Origin: Vicinamibacterales bacterium
GTDB taxonomy: Bacteria > Acidobacteriota > Vicinamibacteria > Vicinamibacterales > 2-12-FULL-66-21
Assembly (NCBI GenBank): GCA_035699745.1
Contig: DASSPH010000066.1
Span: 1 to 64,000, forward strand
Direction of reading: 5' to 3'
DNA length: 64,000 bases
The translations under genes and the position numbers were made by a program. The first letter of the stretch is position 1; each line of letters begins with the position of its first letter. This document shows positions 19,326 to 29,737 of this stretch, one piece after another. The notes beneath the pieces were generated by a model. The model ran no database searches, was not told the origin of the DNA, and saw only the letters and a program-made list of their open reading frames with translations.

Positions 19326-20011
19326 TGCAGCTCCCGGATTCTGATGTTGCGGAGTGACAGCATGCCGGGGTGATTGCCCTGGATGCCGATGTGGCCCTTC
19401 GGCGCCTTGCCGAAGTTCGGATACTTGGTGAACTTGCTGGCCTGGTATTTCGCTTCCCACTCGGGGCCGCCGATCTCGAACTCGGCGGTCTTGATCCCGT
19501 TCAGCCAGTGCTCGACGTGCGGCCCCTTGGCGACGATGCGCGTGCGGTTCCACTCCCCCACCGGCTTCACCGCGTCACGCGGCGGCGACGAGAACTCGTA
19601 CATCGAGCCGGCGACGTGGTCGTCGCGCTTGTTGTCGGCCGCGTCGACGTTGTCGAGGAGCTGATACTCGGGGGCGCTCCAGTAGATCGCGTTGTACTCC
19701 TCGGTGCCGCGATAGAAGATGCCGGAGTTGCCCGCCTTGCCGATCTTCCACTCGAGCTCGAGCTCGAAATCGCCGAACTGTTCCCTGGTGACCATGTCGT
19801 TGGCGTTGCCGTCTTTCCACAGCTCGCCGTCCTTCACCAGCCAGCAGTCTTTCAGCACGCCGGGCTCGCACTGCTTGGGGGACCTGTCGGTCTTGAAGAT
19901 CTTCCAGGCGTCCATGGTCTTGCCGTCGAACAGGCTCTTCCATGGTCCCGGCTTCCCCGCCGGGCTCTGCACCAGCACCGCGAAAACAATCACCGCAATT
20001 AGATGGCCCAT
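19322..20011 (-). CDS. Exported DUF1080 protein (3-keto-glycoside hydrolase/lyase family), first copy
   Basis: About 229 residues with a short signal peptide (GHLIAVIVFAVLVQSPAG). The domain runs WKSLFDGKTMDAWKIF, FGDFELELEWKIGKAGNSGIFYRG (split as FELELEWK and GNSGIFYRG), PEYQLLDN and HIGIQGNHPGMLSLRNIRIREL. It is more compact than its downstream neighbour. An ATG six codons upstream (20029) is also possible; neither has a clear ribosome binding site. It is coupled by ATGA to the second DUF1080 gene and divergent (41 bases) from the Gfo/Idh/MocA gene, so the three probably work together. Confidence 0.87.
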   Translation of the reverse strand: MGHLIAVIVFAVLVQSPAGKPGPWKSLFDGKTMDAWKIFKTDRSPKQCEPGVLKDCWLVKDGELWKDGNANDMVTREQFGDFELELEWKIGKAGNSGIFYRGTEEYNAIYWSAPEYQLLDNVDAADNKRDDHVAGSMYEFSSPPRDAVKPVGEWNRTRIVAKGPHVEHWLNGIKTAEFEIGGPEWEAKYQASKFTKYPNFGKAPKGHIGIQGNHPGMLSLRNIRIRELQ

Positions 20012-20052
20012 GCCCGGAAGGTATATCATGACCGCGCGCATAGGGGGGCGTC

Positions 20053-21657
<1,605 letters not shown>

Positions 21658-21678
21658 TACCTGACTGTCACGGAATCA

Positions 21679-21780
21679 CGCTCCGGGCACAAAGGTCACG
21701 AAGATCACAAAGATCACGAAGAAGACCAGTAGGTCTTCTTCGTGGTCTTTGTGATCTTCGTGGTCTTTGTGCCGGAGCGT
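21679..21780. terminator. Perfect-length long hairpin built from 9-bp repeats
   Basis: Two ~49-base arms (21679-21727 and 21731-21780) pair with one bulge and about three mismatches around a 3-base loop. Each arm is itself periodic, made of units like GATCACAAA and GGTCACGAA. It lies between the convergent oxidoreductase and permease genes. It could terminate transcription from both directions or be a processed RNA hairpin. Confidence 0.65.
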
Positions 21781-21830
21781 CACTCGTGCCGGCGCATCAC
21801 TCGTGACACGGCGGCGTCCGGCGACGCTGC

Positions 21831-24263
21831 TCAGTCGGCGCGCAGCACCGAGGCAGGCGTGACCCGGACGGCCCGGAGGGCGGGCACCAGCGAACCGGCC
21901 AGGGCGATGAGCAGCACGGCGCCGACGCCCGCCGCGAAGGTGGCGGGATCGCCCGGCGCAATCCCGAACAGCAGCGCGCTCATCCACCGTCCCGCGGCAT
22001 ACGCGCCGGCGACGCCGGGGACGATGCCGAAGACGGCCAGCCGCATGCCGCCGGCGAAGATCATCCGGCTGACGCCTGCCGGCTGCGCGCCGAGCGCGAG
22101 CCGCACTGCAATCTCCTGCGAGCGCTGCGACACGGTGTAGGCGAGCAGGCCGTAGATGCCGACGCCGGCGAGCAGGAACGCTACCGCCGCCAGGACGCCG
22201 AGCACCTGGATCTGCGCCTGCCGCGACGCCGTATCCCCCGCCAGCACGGCCTCCATCGTCCGGACGTTCGAGATCGGCTGCTCGGGATCCGCCTCCTTGA
22301 CGATGCGGCGAATCGCTCCGACCAGCGCCTCGCCCGAGCCCGCGTGGCGCACGACCAGATCCTTCGGCTCGAAGTTCGTCGGCCAGCCGTCCGCGACCTG
22401 CCCCGCCGGCAGGTAGATCTGCGGCTCGCTGGTCCGCTCGAGCCCGCGCACCTTGACGTCGCCGACCACGCCGACGACGGTGCGCTCCGCGTCGCGGTGG
22501 CGGAAACGCCTGCCGATCGGATCCTGGCCGGGCCAGTAGCGCTCGACGAACGACGCGCTCACCACGGCGACCCACGCGCGGTCCCGCGCGTCCGCCTCCT
22601 CGACGTCGCGCCCGCGGCGAAGCGGGATCCCCATGGTCCGGAAGTATTGCGGCGTTACCCAGCGGTGGCTGACGCCGCCCGTCCGGTAGTTCTCCCGGGC
22701 CTGACCGGGAATCTCGACGGCGGTGACGATGCCCGTCATCACCATTGGCAGGCCGCTGATGAACGCGGCGCTCTCGACGCCGGGCAGCGCGCGAACGCCC
22801 GCCAGCACCTGCTGGTAATACTGATCGCGGCGCGCGGCGCGTTCGTATTTCGGCCGCGGCAGCGCGGTGCGCAGCGTGAGCACCTGGCGCGGAGAGAACC
22901 CGGGCTCGATCGACTGCACGCGCCAGAGCGCCCGGATCAGCAGCCCCGAGGCGATCAGCAGGATCACCGACATCGTCACTTCCACCGTCACCAGCACGGC
23001 GCGGACGCGCTGCTTTCGCCCGCCCGCGGTGCGGCCGCCGTCACGCAGCGCGGCGAACCCGGAGCCGCGCGCGGCGCGCACTGCGGGAAACAGTCCGAAC
23101 CCGAGACCGGTGAGCGCGGTGAATACCGCCGCCAGCCCGAACACGCGCAAGTCGAGCGCCGGCCGTGCCGCGATGGGCAGCGTCGGCGGCACGAGGCTCG
23201 AGAACAGCGGCAGGCTCGCCGCCGCAACGGCGACGCCGACGGCGCCGCCGAGAAGAGTCAGGACGATGGTCTCGGTGATCAACTGGCGGATGAGCCGGCC
23301 CCGCCCGGCGCCGAGCGCCGCGCGGACCGCCATCTCGCGCTCGCGTGCGCTGGCCCGCGCGAGCAGCAGGTTGGCCAGGCTCGCGCACGTGAGGATGAGC
23401 AGGCACAGGGTCGCCCCGCCCAGCGCGGTCAGCATGACGCGGAAGCGCGGCGACATGTTGTCGTGCATGCGGAAGAAACTCACGCCCGTCTCGTCGTTGG
23501 TGTCCGGGTACTCGCGCGCCAGGCGATCGGCGAGCAGGGTCAGCTCGGCGCGCGCGGTGTCGAACGTGACGCCGGGTTTCAGCCGCGCGATCGCCTCGAG
23601 GTAGTTGTTCGAGCGATTCGCAAACGCGTCATCGCGGAGGATCAAGGAGGTCCAGAGCTCCTTGTCGCGGTCGGGAAAGTAGAACGACAGCGGCATGACG
23701 CCGATGACCGTGTACGGCGACCCGTTCAGGGTGATCGTCCGCCCGACCACACCGGGGTCCCCGCCGAACTGAGATCGCCAGAGTCCGTGGCTGATGATGG
23801 CCGCACGGGCGTCCGCGTCGCCCGGCTCGAACACCCGTCCCATGGCCGGCGCAACGCCGAGCAGCGGGAACACCTCCGGCGTCACCGAGGCAATCGCGAG
23901 GCGGACAGGCTCGCCTCCGCCGACGAGATTCACCGCGTCGGCCGCGAACGCCCCCATGCCGCGGAACGACGTGCTCGTCGCCTTCAAGTCGCGGTAGTTC
24001 GCCGGGGACATCTGGTTCATGCAGCCCCAGCCGCCGCCGGTGCGGGGTCCCTCGCAGAGCCGCACCAGGCTGTCCGGATCCGGGAACGGCAGCGACCGGA
24101 ACAGCACGAAATCCGCGACCGAGAAGGCCGCGGTGTTGGCGCCGACTCCCAGGGCGATGACGAGGATGGCGGTCAGGGCGAAGCCGCGCGCGCGGACGAG
24201 CGTGCGGGCGGTGTAGCGCAGGTCCTGGAAGAGGATGTCGCGGTGGGCTGAGAGTGCTGGCAT
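21831..24263 (-). CDS. ADOP-type ABC permease (FtsX/MacB-like, duplicated)
   Basis: 810 residues: an N-terminal juxtamembrane segment (FQDLRYTARTLVRARGF), a MacB-like periplasmic domain, a first FtsX block with LLILTCASLANLLLARASAREREMAVRAALGAGR (split as CASLANLLLARAS and EMAVRAALGAGR), a second periplasmic domain (SFVERYWPGQDPIGRRF, VVGVVGDVKVRG), and a final FtsX block with VSQRSQEIAVRLALGA. It ends in RAVRVTPASVLRAD. This is the acidobacterial duplicated orphan permease architecture. No ATPase is encoded nearby. The substrate is unknown; a role in export or in envelope mechanotransmission is possible. Confidence 0.88.
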   Translation of the reverse strand: MPALSAHRDILFQDLRYTARTLVRARGFALTAILVIALGVGANTAAFSVADFVLFRSLPFPDPDSLVRLCEGPRTGGGWGCMNQMSPANYRDLKATSTSFRGMGAFAADAVNLVGGGEPVRLAIASVTPEVFPLLGVAPAMGRVFEPGDADARAAIISHGLWRSQFGGDPGVVGRTITLNGSPYTVIGVMPLSFYFPDRDKELWTSLILRDDAFANRSNNYLEAIARLKPGVTFDTARAELTLLADRLAREYPDTNDETGVSFFRMHDNMSPRFRVMLTALGGATLCLLILTCASLANLLLARASAREREMAVRAALGAGRGRLIRQLITETIVLTLLGGAVGVAVAAASLPLFSSLVPPTLPIAARPALDLRVFGLAAVFTALTGLGFGLFPAVRAARGSGFAALRDGGRTAGGRKQRVRAVLVTVEVTMSVILLIASGLLIRALWRVQSIEPGFSPRQVLTLRTALPRPKYERAARRDQYYQQVLAGVRALPGVESAAFISGLPMVMTGIVTAVEIPGQARENYRTGGVSHRWVTPQYFRTMGIPLRRGRDVEEADARDRAWVAVVSASFVERYWPGQDPIGRRFRHRDAERTVVGVVGDVKVRGLERTSEPQIYLPAGQVADGWPTNFEPKDLVVRHAGSGEALVGAIRRIVKEADPEQPISNVRTMEAVLAGDTASRQAQIQVLGVLAAVAFLLAGVGIYGLLAYTVSQRSQEIAVRLALGAQPAGVSRMIFAGGMRLAVFGIVPGVAGAYAAGRWMSALLFGIAPGDPATFAAGVGAVLLIALAGSLVPALRAVRVTPASVLRAD

Positions 24264-24349
24264 GAACGGCTCCCGGGAGTTTGACGCTCCAGGGAGCCGA
24301 CGGTTAGCTCCAGCGCCGCGCGAACGAGCCTCGCCAGCGACGCCGTCGG

Positions 24350-24377
24350 GATCCGAGGGGGCGAAGCCCCTCGGATC
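24350..24377 (-). terminator. Perfect 11-bp stem hairpin after the TonB-dependent receptor
   Basis: GATCCGAGGGG and CCCCTCGGATC pair perfectly around a GCGAAG loop, five bases beyond the receptor stop codon and 86 bases before the permease start. There is no T-tract on the minus strand, so termination would be of the T-less type common in GC-rich genomes. Confidence 0.6.
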
Positions 24378-24381
24378 GGAA

Positions 24382-27300
24382 TCAGAAGCCCAGCCTGATG
24401 CCGAGCTGGAGCGTCCGCGGGAAGTTCACCTGGCTCGCCGTATCGACGATGCCGAAGTTGCCCTGCCGCGGGTCGGTGTTCGGCGCGCCGAAAATGCGGA
24501 CGTTGAACACGTTGAACGCCTCGACGCGAACCTGCAGGTTCTGTCCGCCGGGGAGCCGGTTGTTCTTGAACAGCGAGAACGACCACTGCGGCTCGGTCGG
24601 CTCGTTGACGTCGTGGAACCGCGACTTCGCCACGCGGTAGTCGTTCTGGCCGAGCACCGTCCACGCGAACGTGCCGTCGGGGCGCGGGTTGTTCAGCGCC
24701 GTGCTGCTGTTGTCGAACCAGCGCGAGAACGACTGCTCGCTCTTGGGAAGCGCGACGTCGGAATCGAGCTGGACCGCGACGGTGTTCAACGCCAGCGGAC
24801 GTCCGGACTGGATCTCGCCGATGGTATTGAACTGCCATCCGCCGATCAGCGCCGCGACGATGCCGCTCGTGCTGCCGCCGAACCGGCGCCCCGGCCCGAA
24901 CGGCAGATCCAGCAGCGTGGTGATCGTCAGCCGGTGCCGGCGCTGATCCCCCTGGAGATCCCTGAACGGTTCGGTGTCGTAGTCGGTCAGGAAGTTGATC
25001 TTGTCCTCGAGCTTCATCAGCGTGTAGTTCACCGCGAACATCACGCCGTTGCTGTAGCGGCGCGTTGCCACCGTCTCGAGCGCGTTGTAGTACGCCGACC
25101 CGAGGTTCAGCCGGTTCATCGTGATCTGGCCGAACTGCGGGTAGGGACGCAGCAGCTGCGATCGGGCGGCCGTGGTGGCGTTCAGCCCCTGGCCGGGGAC
25201 GAGGCCGGCGAACGGGTTGGTGAACGTCTGATTGAGGTAGCCGGCGTTCCCGCCGAGCGCAGGGATGGCCTTGTCGTTCTCGGACTTGGGCACCGAGTTG
25301 ATGTTCCGGGACGCGCCCAGCTTGCTCACGACGTTGCCGACGTAGGCCACGTCCAGCCCGATCTTCCACGGCAACTGAATGTCGACGCCTGCCATCCATT
25401 GATCCGTATACGGCACCTCGTAGTCCGGATTGGGAATGGTGAAGCCGGTGCCGATGCTGGTGAGGAGCCCAAGCTCGCCGGCGAGCGGCTGCAGGAACCC
25501 GGACGGGAACGGATTCGCCCACGGCGTCGCAGGGTCGACGCCATTTGGCGCAAAGGCGACGAACGGCGTGTTCCTCTGGAAGTCGGTCGTGTAGACGCCC
25601 GCCTGCCCGCCGCTCGACAACCCCAGGTACGAACGGCCGTAGTTGCTCCGGGCGACGAGCCAGTCATTGATCTTGTAGGTAAACCCGACGCGCGGCTGGA
25701 TGTTGTTCCAGTCGGCCTTGTAGGGCGTCTCCGGGCCGCCGCGGTTCGCGAACAGCAGGCCCCCTCGCAGCGTCAACGGCTGTCCGGTCGCGGGATTGAT
25801 CGTGTTCGATCCCTGCGGGAGCTGCGACTGCAGCGGGTTGGGGGAGGTGGAATCGAAACCGGAGACCGTCAGGTTGTCGCCGACGCGAACCGGCGGCTGG
25901 TAGTCCCAGCGGAGCCCGAGGTTCAGCGTGGCGCGCGCGCCGATCTTCCAGTCGTCCTGCGCGAACAGCGCGTAGTAGCGGTACTTCTCCGTGCGGGGGG
26001 TTCCGGCGGTCACCACGCCGGCGTTAGGCAGTCCCAGCAGAAACTGCGCGAACTCGTTGCCCGACGCGGCGCCGGTTCCGCTGAGTGGATCCCGGCGCGT
26101 GAACTGCGTGCCACGGAAATCGAACCGGCCATTCGTCGGGACCTCGTCCTGACGGTAGAACTCATACGCCCGGAACTCGCCGCCGACCTTGGCGAAGTGC
26201 TTGCCGAACGTTCTCGACAGCGTCGAGCTGAGCGAGTACGCATCGTTCTTCGGACGCCGGAAGGTGCGCGGGAACATGTCCTCGTACTGATCGAAGTCGA
26301 TCTGCGGGAACGGCGGTCCGGTGAGCTGATAGGGACCAGTGAATGGCAGGCTGGGATTGACGTCACCGTACTCCTTCTCGTGCGGCTCGTCGAACCGATC
26401 CCATGACACGCGCGTGTTCCACAGCATGTTGTTCGAGAAGGTGCGGTTGTCGTCCACCGTCGCGAGGTAATGGTTGCGGTGGGTCGGATAGTTGTCGCTG
26501 CGGAGCGCCGGCTCCGGCAGCGCGTTCTCGTTGCGATACTCGATCCCCCAGTTCGCGCTGTTGCTGAACGAGAGCCGGTGGTTGTCGCTGAAGACGTGGT
26601 CGATGCGCGTGAGATACGAGTTGTAGCGGTAGCGGCCCAGATTGGGCGAGTTGACGAAGTTGCTCGATCCCGCCAGGTTGCTCGGCGTCGCGTTCTCCTT
26701 GGGGATGAACGGCAGCAGGGCCTTGGCGATCGGGTGCCAGCGGTTCTCGGGGATGACGTTCCCCGGGAACGGCTGTCGCGTGCAGACCAGGCTCGCCGAG
26801 CAGACCGTGGTCGCGGGATCGTAGATGAGAATCGGCGTGCCGTTCGCCGTGGTCGTCTGCGAGAAGTCGCCGCGCAGCTGCGCTGCCGTGGGGATGGTCC
26901 GCGTCACCGGGAACGGGATGTTCTCGTAGAACCCCTGATAGCCGCCCATGAAGAAGGTCTTGCCGCGGCGGACCGGGCCGCTGAGCATCGCCTCGCCGTT
27001 GAAGTACTTGTGTTCCTTGTTCGAGATCCGGTTGCGGATGTTCTGGATCTGATTGGCGTCGAGCCAGGTGCCGCGGTGCAGCAGGATGCCGGAGCCGCGG
27101 AGATCGTTGGTGCCCGACTTGAACGTCATGTTGACGACGCCGCCGCTGGTGCGGCCGAACGAGGCGTCGACGCTCGAGGTGCCGATCTTGAATTCCTCGA
27201 TCGCATCCACCGGCGGCGCGTAGTTCCAGTTGCCGGTGCCGCCGCCGGTGCCGGCGCTTGGCGCCCCTTCCATCAGGAACTCGTTGTTGCCGGTGCGGCT

Positions 27301-27864
27301 GCCGTGGATCGACAGCGAGCCGTTGACGTCCCACGCGCGCGTGCCGGAGAACCCGGTCGCGCCGAAGGTGGTCTGCGTGAAGATCGTCCCGGCGGTGAGC
27401 TGCGCGAGCATGTAGACCTGCCGCCCGTTCAGCGGCAGCTCCGAGATCCGCTTGTTCTCGATCGTCTGGGCGATCGTCGTCTCGTTCGATTCGATGTTCG
27501 TCGTCGCCGCGCTGACGGTGACCGTTTCCTCGACGGCGCCCATCGACAGCGAGAGATTGACGGTGACGGTCTCGGCGGTGCGCAGCGTGATGCCCTCGCG
27601 AACGAACGTCTTGAACCCGGAGAGGGCCGCGGTGATCCGGTACGGCCCCGGCTGCAGGTCTTGAATCGTGTACACGCCGCGGTCGTTCGTCTGAGCGTCG
27701 ACGGCGACGTTGGTGTCGGTATTGAGCGCGGTCACGGTAGCGCCGGGCACGACGCCGCCTTGCGCGTCGGTCACGGTGCCGGTAACAGTAGCCCTGAACT
27801 GCTGGGCTGCTGCGTAGGCGGGTATGAGCAGAGCCAGAATCGCGAACCTGAGCGAACGAACCAT
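24382..27864 (-). CDS. Oar-like TonB-dependent receptor with N-terminal carboxypeptidase-regulatory domain
   Basis: Outer-membrane protein of 1160 residues. Order: signal peptide (LRFAILALLIPAYAAAQ), a carboxypeptidase-regulatory-like beta domain (TVTGTVTDAQGGVVPGATVTALN, split as VTGTVTDAQGG and VPGATVTALN), a plug domain (ISELPLNGRQVYMLAQL ... GGVVNMTFKSGTNDLRGS), then a long beta-barrel ending in QLGIRLGF with the terminal Phe needed for barrel assembly. No TonB box was identified. The ATG at 27864 has GGAGGAGG six bases upstream, better than the GTG two codons earlier. The substrate may be a polysaccharide or protein; unknown. It is divergent from the VWA-like gene. Confidence 0.9.
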   Translation of the reverse strand: MVRSLRFAILALLIPAYAAAQQFRATVTGTVTDAQGGVVPGATVTALNTDTNVAVDAQTNDRGVYTIQDLQPGPYRITAALSGFKTFVREGITLRTAETVTVNLSLSMGAVEETVTVSAATTNIESNETTIAQTIENKRISELPLNGRQVYMLAQLTAGTIFTQTTFGATGFSGTRAWDVNGSLSIHGSRTGNNEFLMEGAPSAGTGGGTGNWNYAPPVDAIEEFKIGTSSVDASFGRTSGGVVNMTFKSGTNDLRGSGILLHRGTWLDANQIQNIRNRISNKEHKYFNGEAMLSGPVRRGKTFFMGGYQGFYENIPFPVTRTIPTAAQLRGDFSQTTTANGTPILIYDPATTVCSASLVCTRQPFPGNVIPENRWHPIAKALLPFIPKENATPSNLAGSSNFVNSPNLGRYRYNSYLTRIDHVFSDNHRLSFSNSANWGIEYRNENALPEPALRSDNYPTHRNHYLATVDDNRTFSNNMLWNTRVSWDRFDEPHEKEYGDVNPSLPFTGPYQLTGPPFPQIDFDQYEDMFPRTFRRPKNDAYSLSSTLSRTFGKHFAKVGGEFRAYEFYRQDEVPTNGRFDFRGTQFTRRDPLSGTGAASGNEFAQFLLGLPNAGVVTAGTPRTEKYRYYALFAQDDWKIGARATLNLGLRWDYQPPVRVGDNLTVSGFDSTSPNPLQSQLPQGSNTINPATGQPLTLRGGLLFANRGGPETPYKADWNNIQPRVGFTYKINDWLVARSNYGRSYLGLSSGGQAGVYTTDFQRNTPFVAFAPNGVDPATPWANPFPSGFLQPLAGELGLLTSIGTGFTIPNPDYEVPYTDQWMAGVDIQLPWKIGLDVAYVGNVVSKLGASRNINSVPKSENDKAIPALGGNAGYLNQTFTNPFAGLVPGQGLNATTAARSQLLRPYPQFGQITMNRLNLGSAYYNALETVATRRYSNGVMFAVNYTLMKLEDKINFLTDYDTEPFRDLQGDQRRHRLTITTLLDLPFGPGRRFGGSTSGIVAALIGGWQFNTIGEIQSGRPLALNTVAVQLDSDVALPKSEQSFSRWFDNSSTALNNPRPDGTFAWTVLGQNDYRVAKSRFHDVNEPTEPQWSFSLFKNNRLPGGQNLQVRVEAFNVFNVRIFGAPNTDPRQGNFGIVDTASQVNFPRTLQLGIRLGF

Positions 27865-27942
27865 GAGCACCCTCCTCCCAAGAAGGTGATCGCATCCTAT
27901 TACTTTTTCGCGCCCGGGAGCGAGCGAAGCGGCCCCGCCGTT

Positions 27943-29685
27943 ATGGCAAGATGGTCCGGGACGTCCACGGTGAAGCTGCGATCACCGCTCCTGCTGGTGC
28001 TCATCCTCGCGCTGCTCGCTCCGCTGGGAGCGGCGACCGAGCCTGTACGCATCTCGACCATCGTCACCGACCGCCAGGGCAAGGCGGTGACCGGCCTCAC
28101 GCTGAAGGACTTCGAGATCCGGGAGGACGGCGTGCTGCAGCCGCTGCTCTCGGTGGAGTCGCGGAAGCCCGCGCCGCGCCGGCTGGCGATTCTGCTGGAT
28201 GAGTTTCACGTCGATGCCGCGGACAGCGTCCGGATCCGCGATGCCGTCATCAGGTTCATCACCGCACAGATGCGCCCGGACGACACCGCGGTGATCCTCA
28301 AACCGCTCGACCCGCTGACCACGATCCGGCTCACGAGCGATCGCGACGCGCTCGTGGCCGCCGTCAGCACGTTCGAGGGACGCAAGGGGAACTTCGAGCC
28401 GCGCTCCGCGCTCGAAGAGGAGACGATTGGACGGGCGCCGGCGCTCGCCGAGGCCGGACGCGCGCAGGTCGTCCTCTCCGGCTTGCGTGCGCTGGCGACC
28501 CAGCTCGGCTCGTCGCCCGGGCGTTCGGCGATTCTGCTGGTGAGCGAGGGGTTCACGCGCCAGCCGCGGCGCCTGACGGTGCGCGGGCTGCCGGACGCCA
28601 CGACCGTCGAACGCTTCGCCAACCGGTACGATGTGCCGATTTACGCGTTCGACCCGCGGACGGCCGCCGGCGAAGATGCGGCCGGAGTCGCGATGCTGGG
28701 GCGGTTCGTTGCCGAGACCGGGGGAACGCTGGCGCGCGGCGACGATCTCGCCGGCAACCTCGCACGCGCCGGCCAGGAGATCGACAGCGGCTATACCCTC
28801 ACCTACCAGCCGTCGCGCGCCGACGACGGACGCTATCACCCGGTGCGCGTCACCGTCGTGCGGCGCGAGGCCGACGCGCGCAGCCGCGGGGGCTACGTCT
28901 CGGCGCCGTCGGCGGAAGCGCGCCGTGCGATGCGCGAGGGGCCCGGCGCGAACGTCATCCTGCCGACCCGCCTGCTCCGCCGCAGCCCGCTGATCGACGT
29001 GTGGTCCGGGGTGACGCGCGTCTCCACCAGCGACGGGCGCGTCATGGTCACATGGGAACCGGGACGCGCGCTGACCGCCGCCGGACGCGCGACTGCGTCG
29101 CGGGTGGCGCTGAAGGCGACGACGCGCGACGGCCAGGTGCTGTATGAAGGATTGCTCGCCCCGGTGCGCGTCGGGGAGGCGGCAGACAAGAACGCCTCGG
29201 ATCGCGCGGAGTTCGACGCGCCTTCCGGCCGGGTCCAGCTCGATATGACCGTGCTCGGGATGCGCGGCGAGAAGCTCGACGTCGACGCCCGCGACGTCGA
29301 GGTCCCGGCGCTGAGCGGGTCGTCACCGCTGCTGCTGCCGGCAATCCTGATTGCCACGCAGTCGGCGCGCGAGTTCCGCGCCGTGGCCGACGACGCCAAC
29401 GCGGCGCCCGATCCCTCGCGTCAGTTCCGCCGCACCGAACGCCTGGTGATCCGCGTGCCCGCCTACTCGGGCGACGCGCCGGTGCCGGTGACCGCCTACC
29501 TGCTGAACCGCCTGGCGCAGCCGATGCGCGAAATCGGCGTGCTGCCCGGCGCCGGCGGCGCCGGGGTCACGCAGTTCGATCTGCCGCTCGCGCCACTCGC
29601 GCCGGGCGAGTATTTTCTGCAGTTCAACGTCAAGGGCCCGGGCGCGCCCGTCGGCCAGCGGATTCAGTTCCGCATCACCGGCTGA
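27943..29685 (+). CDS. Exported VWFA-related acidobacterial-domain protein
   Basis: 580 residues. Signal peptide near VKLRSPLLLVLILALLAP; a GTG at 27970 is an alternative start. The N-terminal part shows the family opening VRISTIVTDRQGKAVTGLTLKDFEIREDG (split as TDRQGKAVTGLTLKDFEI), then a von Willebrand A-like Rossmann core beginning LAILLDEFHVD. The MIDAS DxSxS is replaced by DEFHV, as in many acidobacterial relatives. GYTLTYQPSRADDGRYHPVRV follows, and the C-terminal 250 residues are beta-rich. Function unknown; probably an envelope protein-protein interaction module. Its gene is divergent (78 bases) from the TonB-dependent receptor. Confidence 0.82.
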   Translation: MARWSGTSTVKLRSPLLLVLILALLAPLGAATEPVRISTIVTDRQGKAVTGLTLKDFEIREDGVLQPLLSVESRKPAPRRLAILLDEFHVDAADSVRIRDAVIRFITAQMRPDDTAVILKPLDPLTTIRLTSDRDALVAAVSTFEGRKGNFEPRSALEEETIGRAPALAEAGRAQVVLSGLRALATQLGSSPGRSAILLVSEGFTRQPRRLTVRGLPDATTVERFANRYDVPIYAFDPRTAAGEDAAGVAMLGRFVAETGGTLARGDDLAGNLARAGQEIDSGYTLTYQPSRADDGRYHPVRVTVVRREADARSRGGYVSAPSAEARRAMREGPGANVILPTRLLRRSPLIDVWSGVTRVSTSDGRVMVTWEPGRALTAAGRATASRVALKATTRDGQVLYEGLLAPVRVGEAADKNASDRAEFDAPSGRVQLDMTVLGMRGEKLDVDARDVEVPALSGSSPLLLPAILIATQSAREFRAVADDANAAPDPSRQFRRTERLVIRVPAYSGDAPVPVTAYLLNRLAQPMREIGVLPGAGGAGVTQFDLPLAPLAPGEYFLQFNVKGPGAPVGQRIQFRITG

Positions 29686-29737
29686 CGACGTCGCAGTTCC
29701 TTGCCGGTAGGGCCGCCGGCAGCGCGCCCGCCGGCCG

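Noticed and set aside
26470-27942. N-terminal extension of the VWA-like protein by 491 codons
   Set aside because: It is antisense to the TonB-dependent receptor and has shadow-type composition. The signal peptide near 27970 marks the real start.
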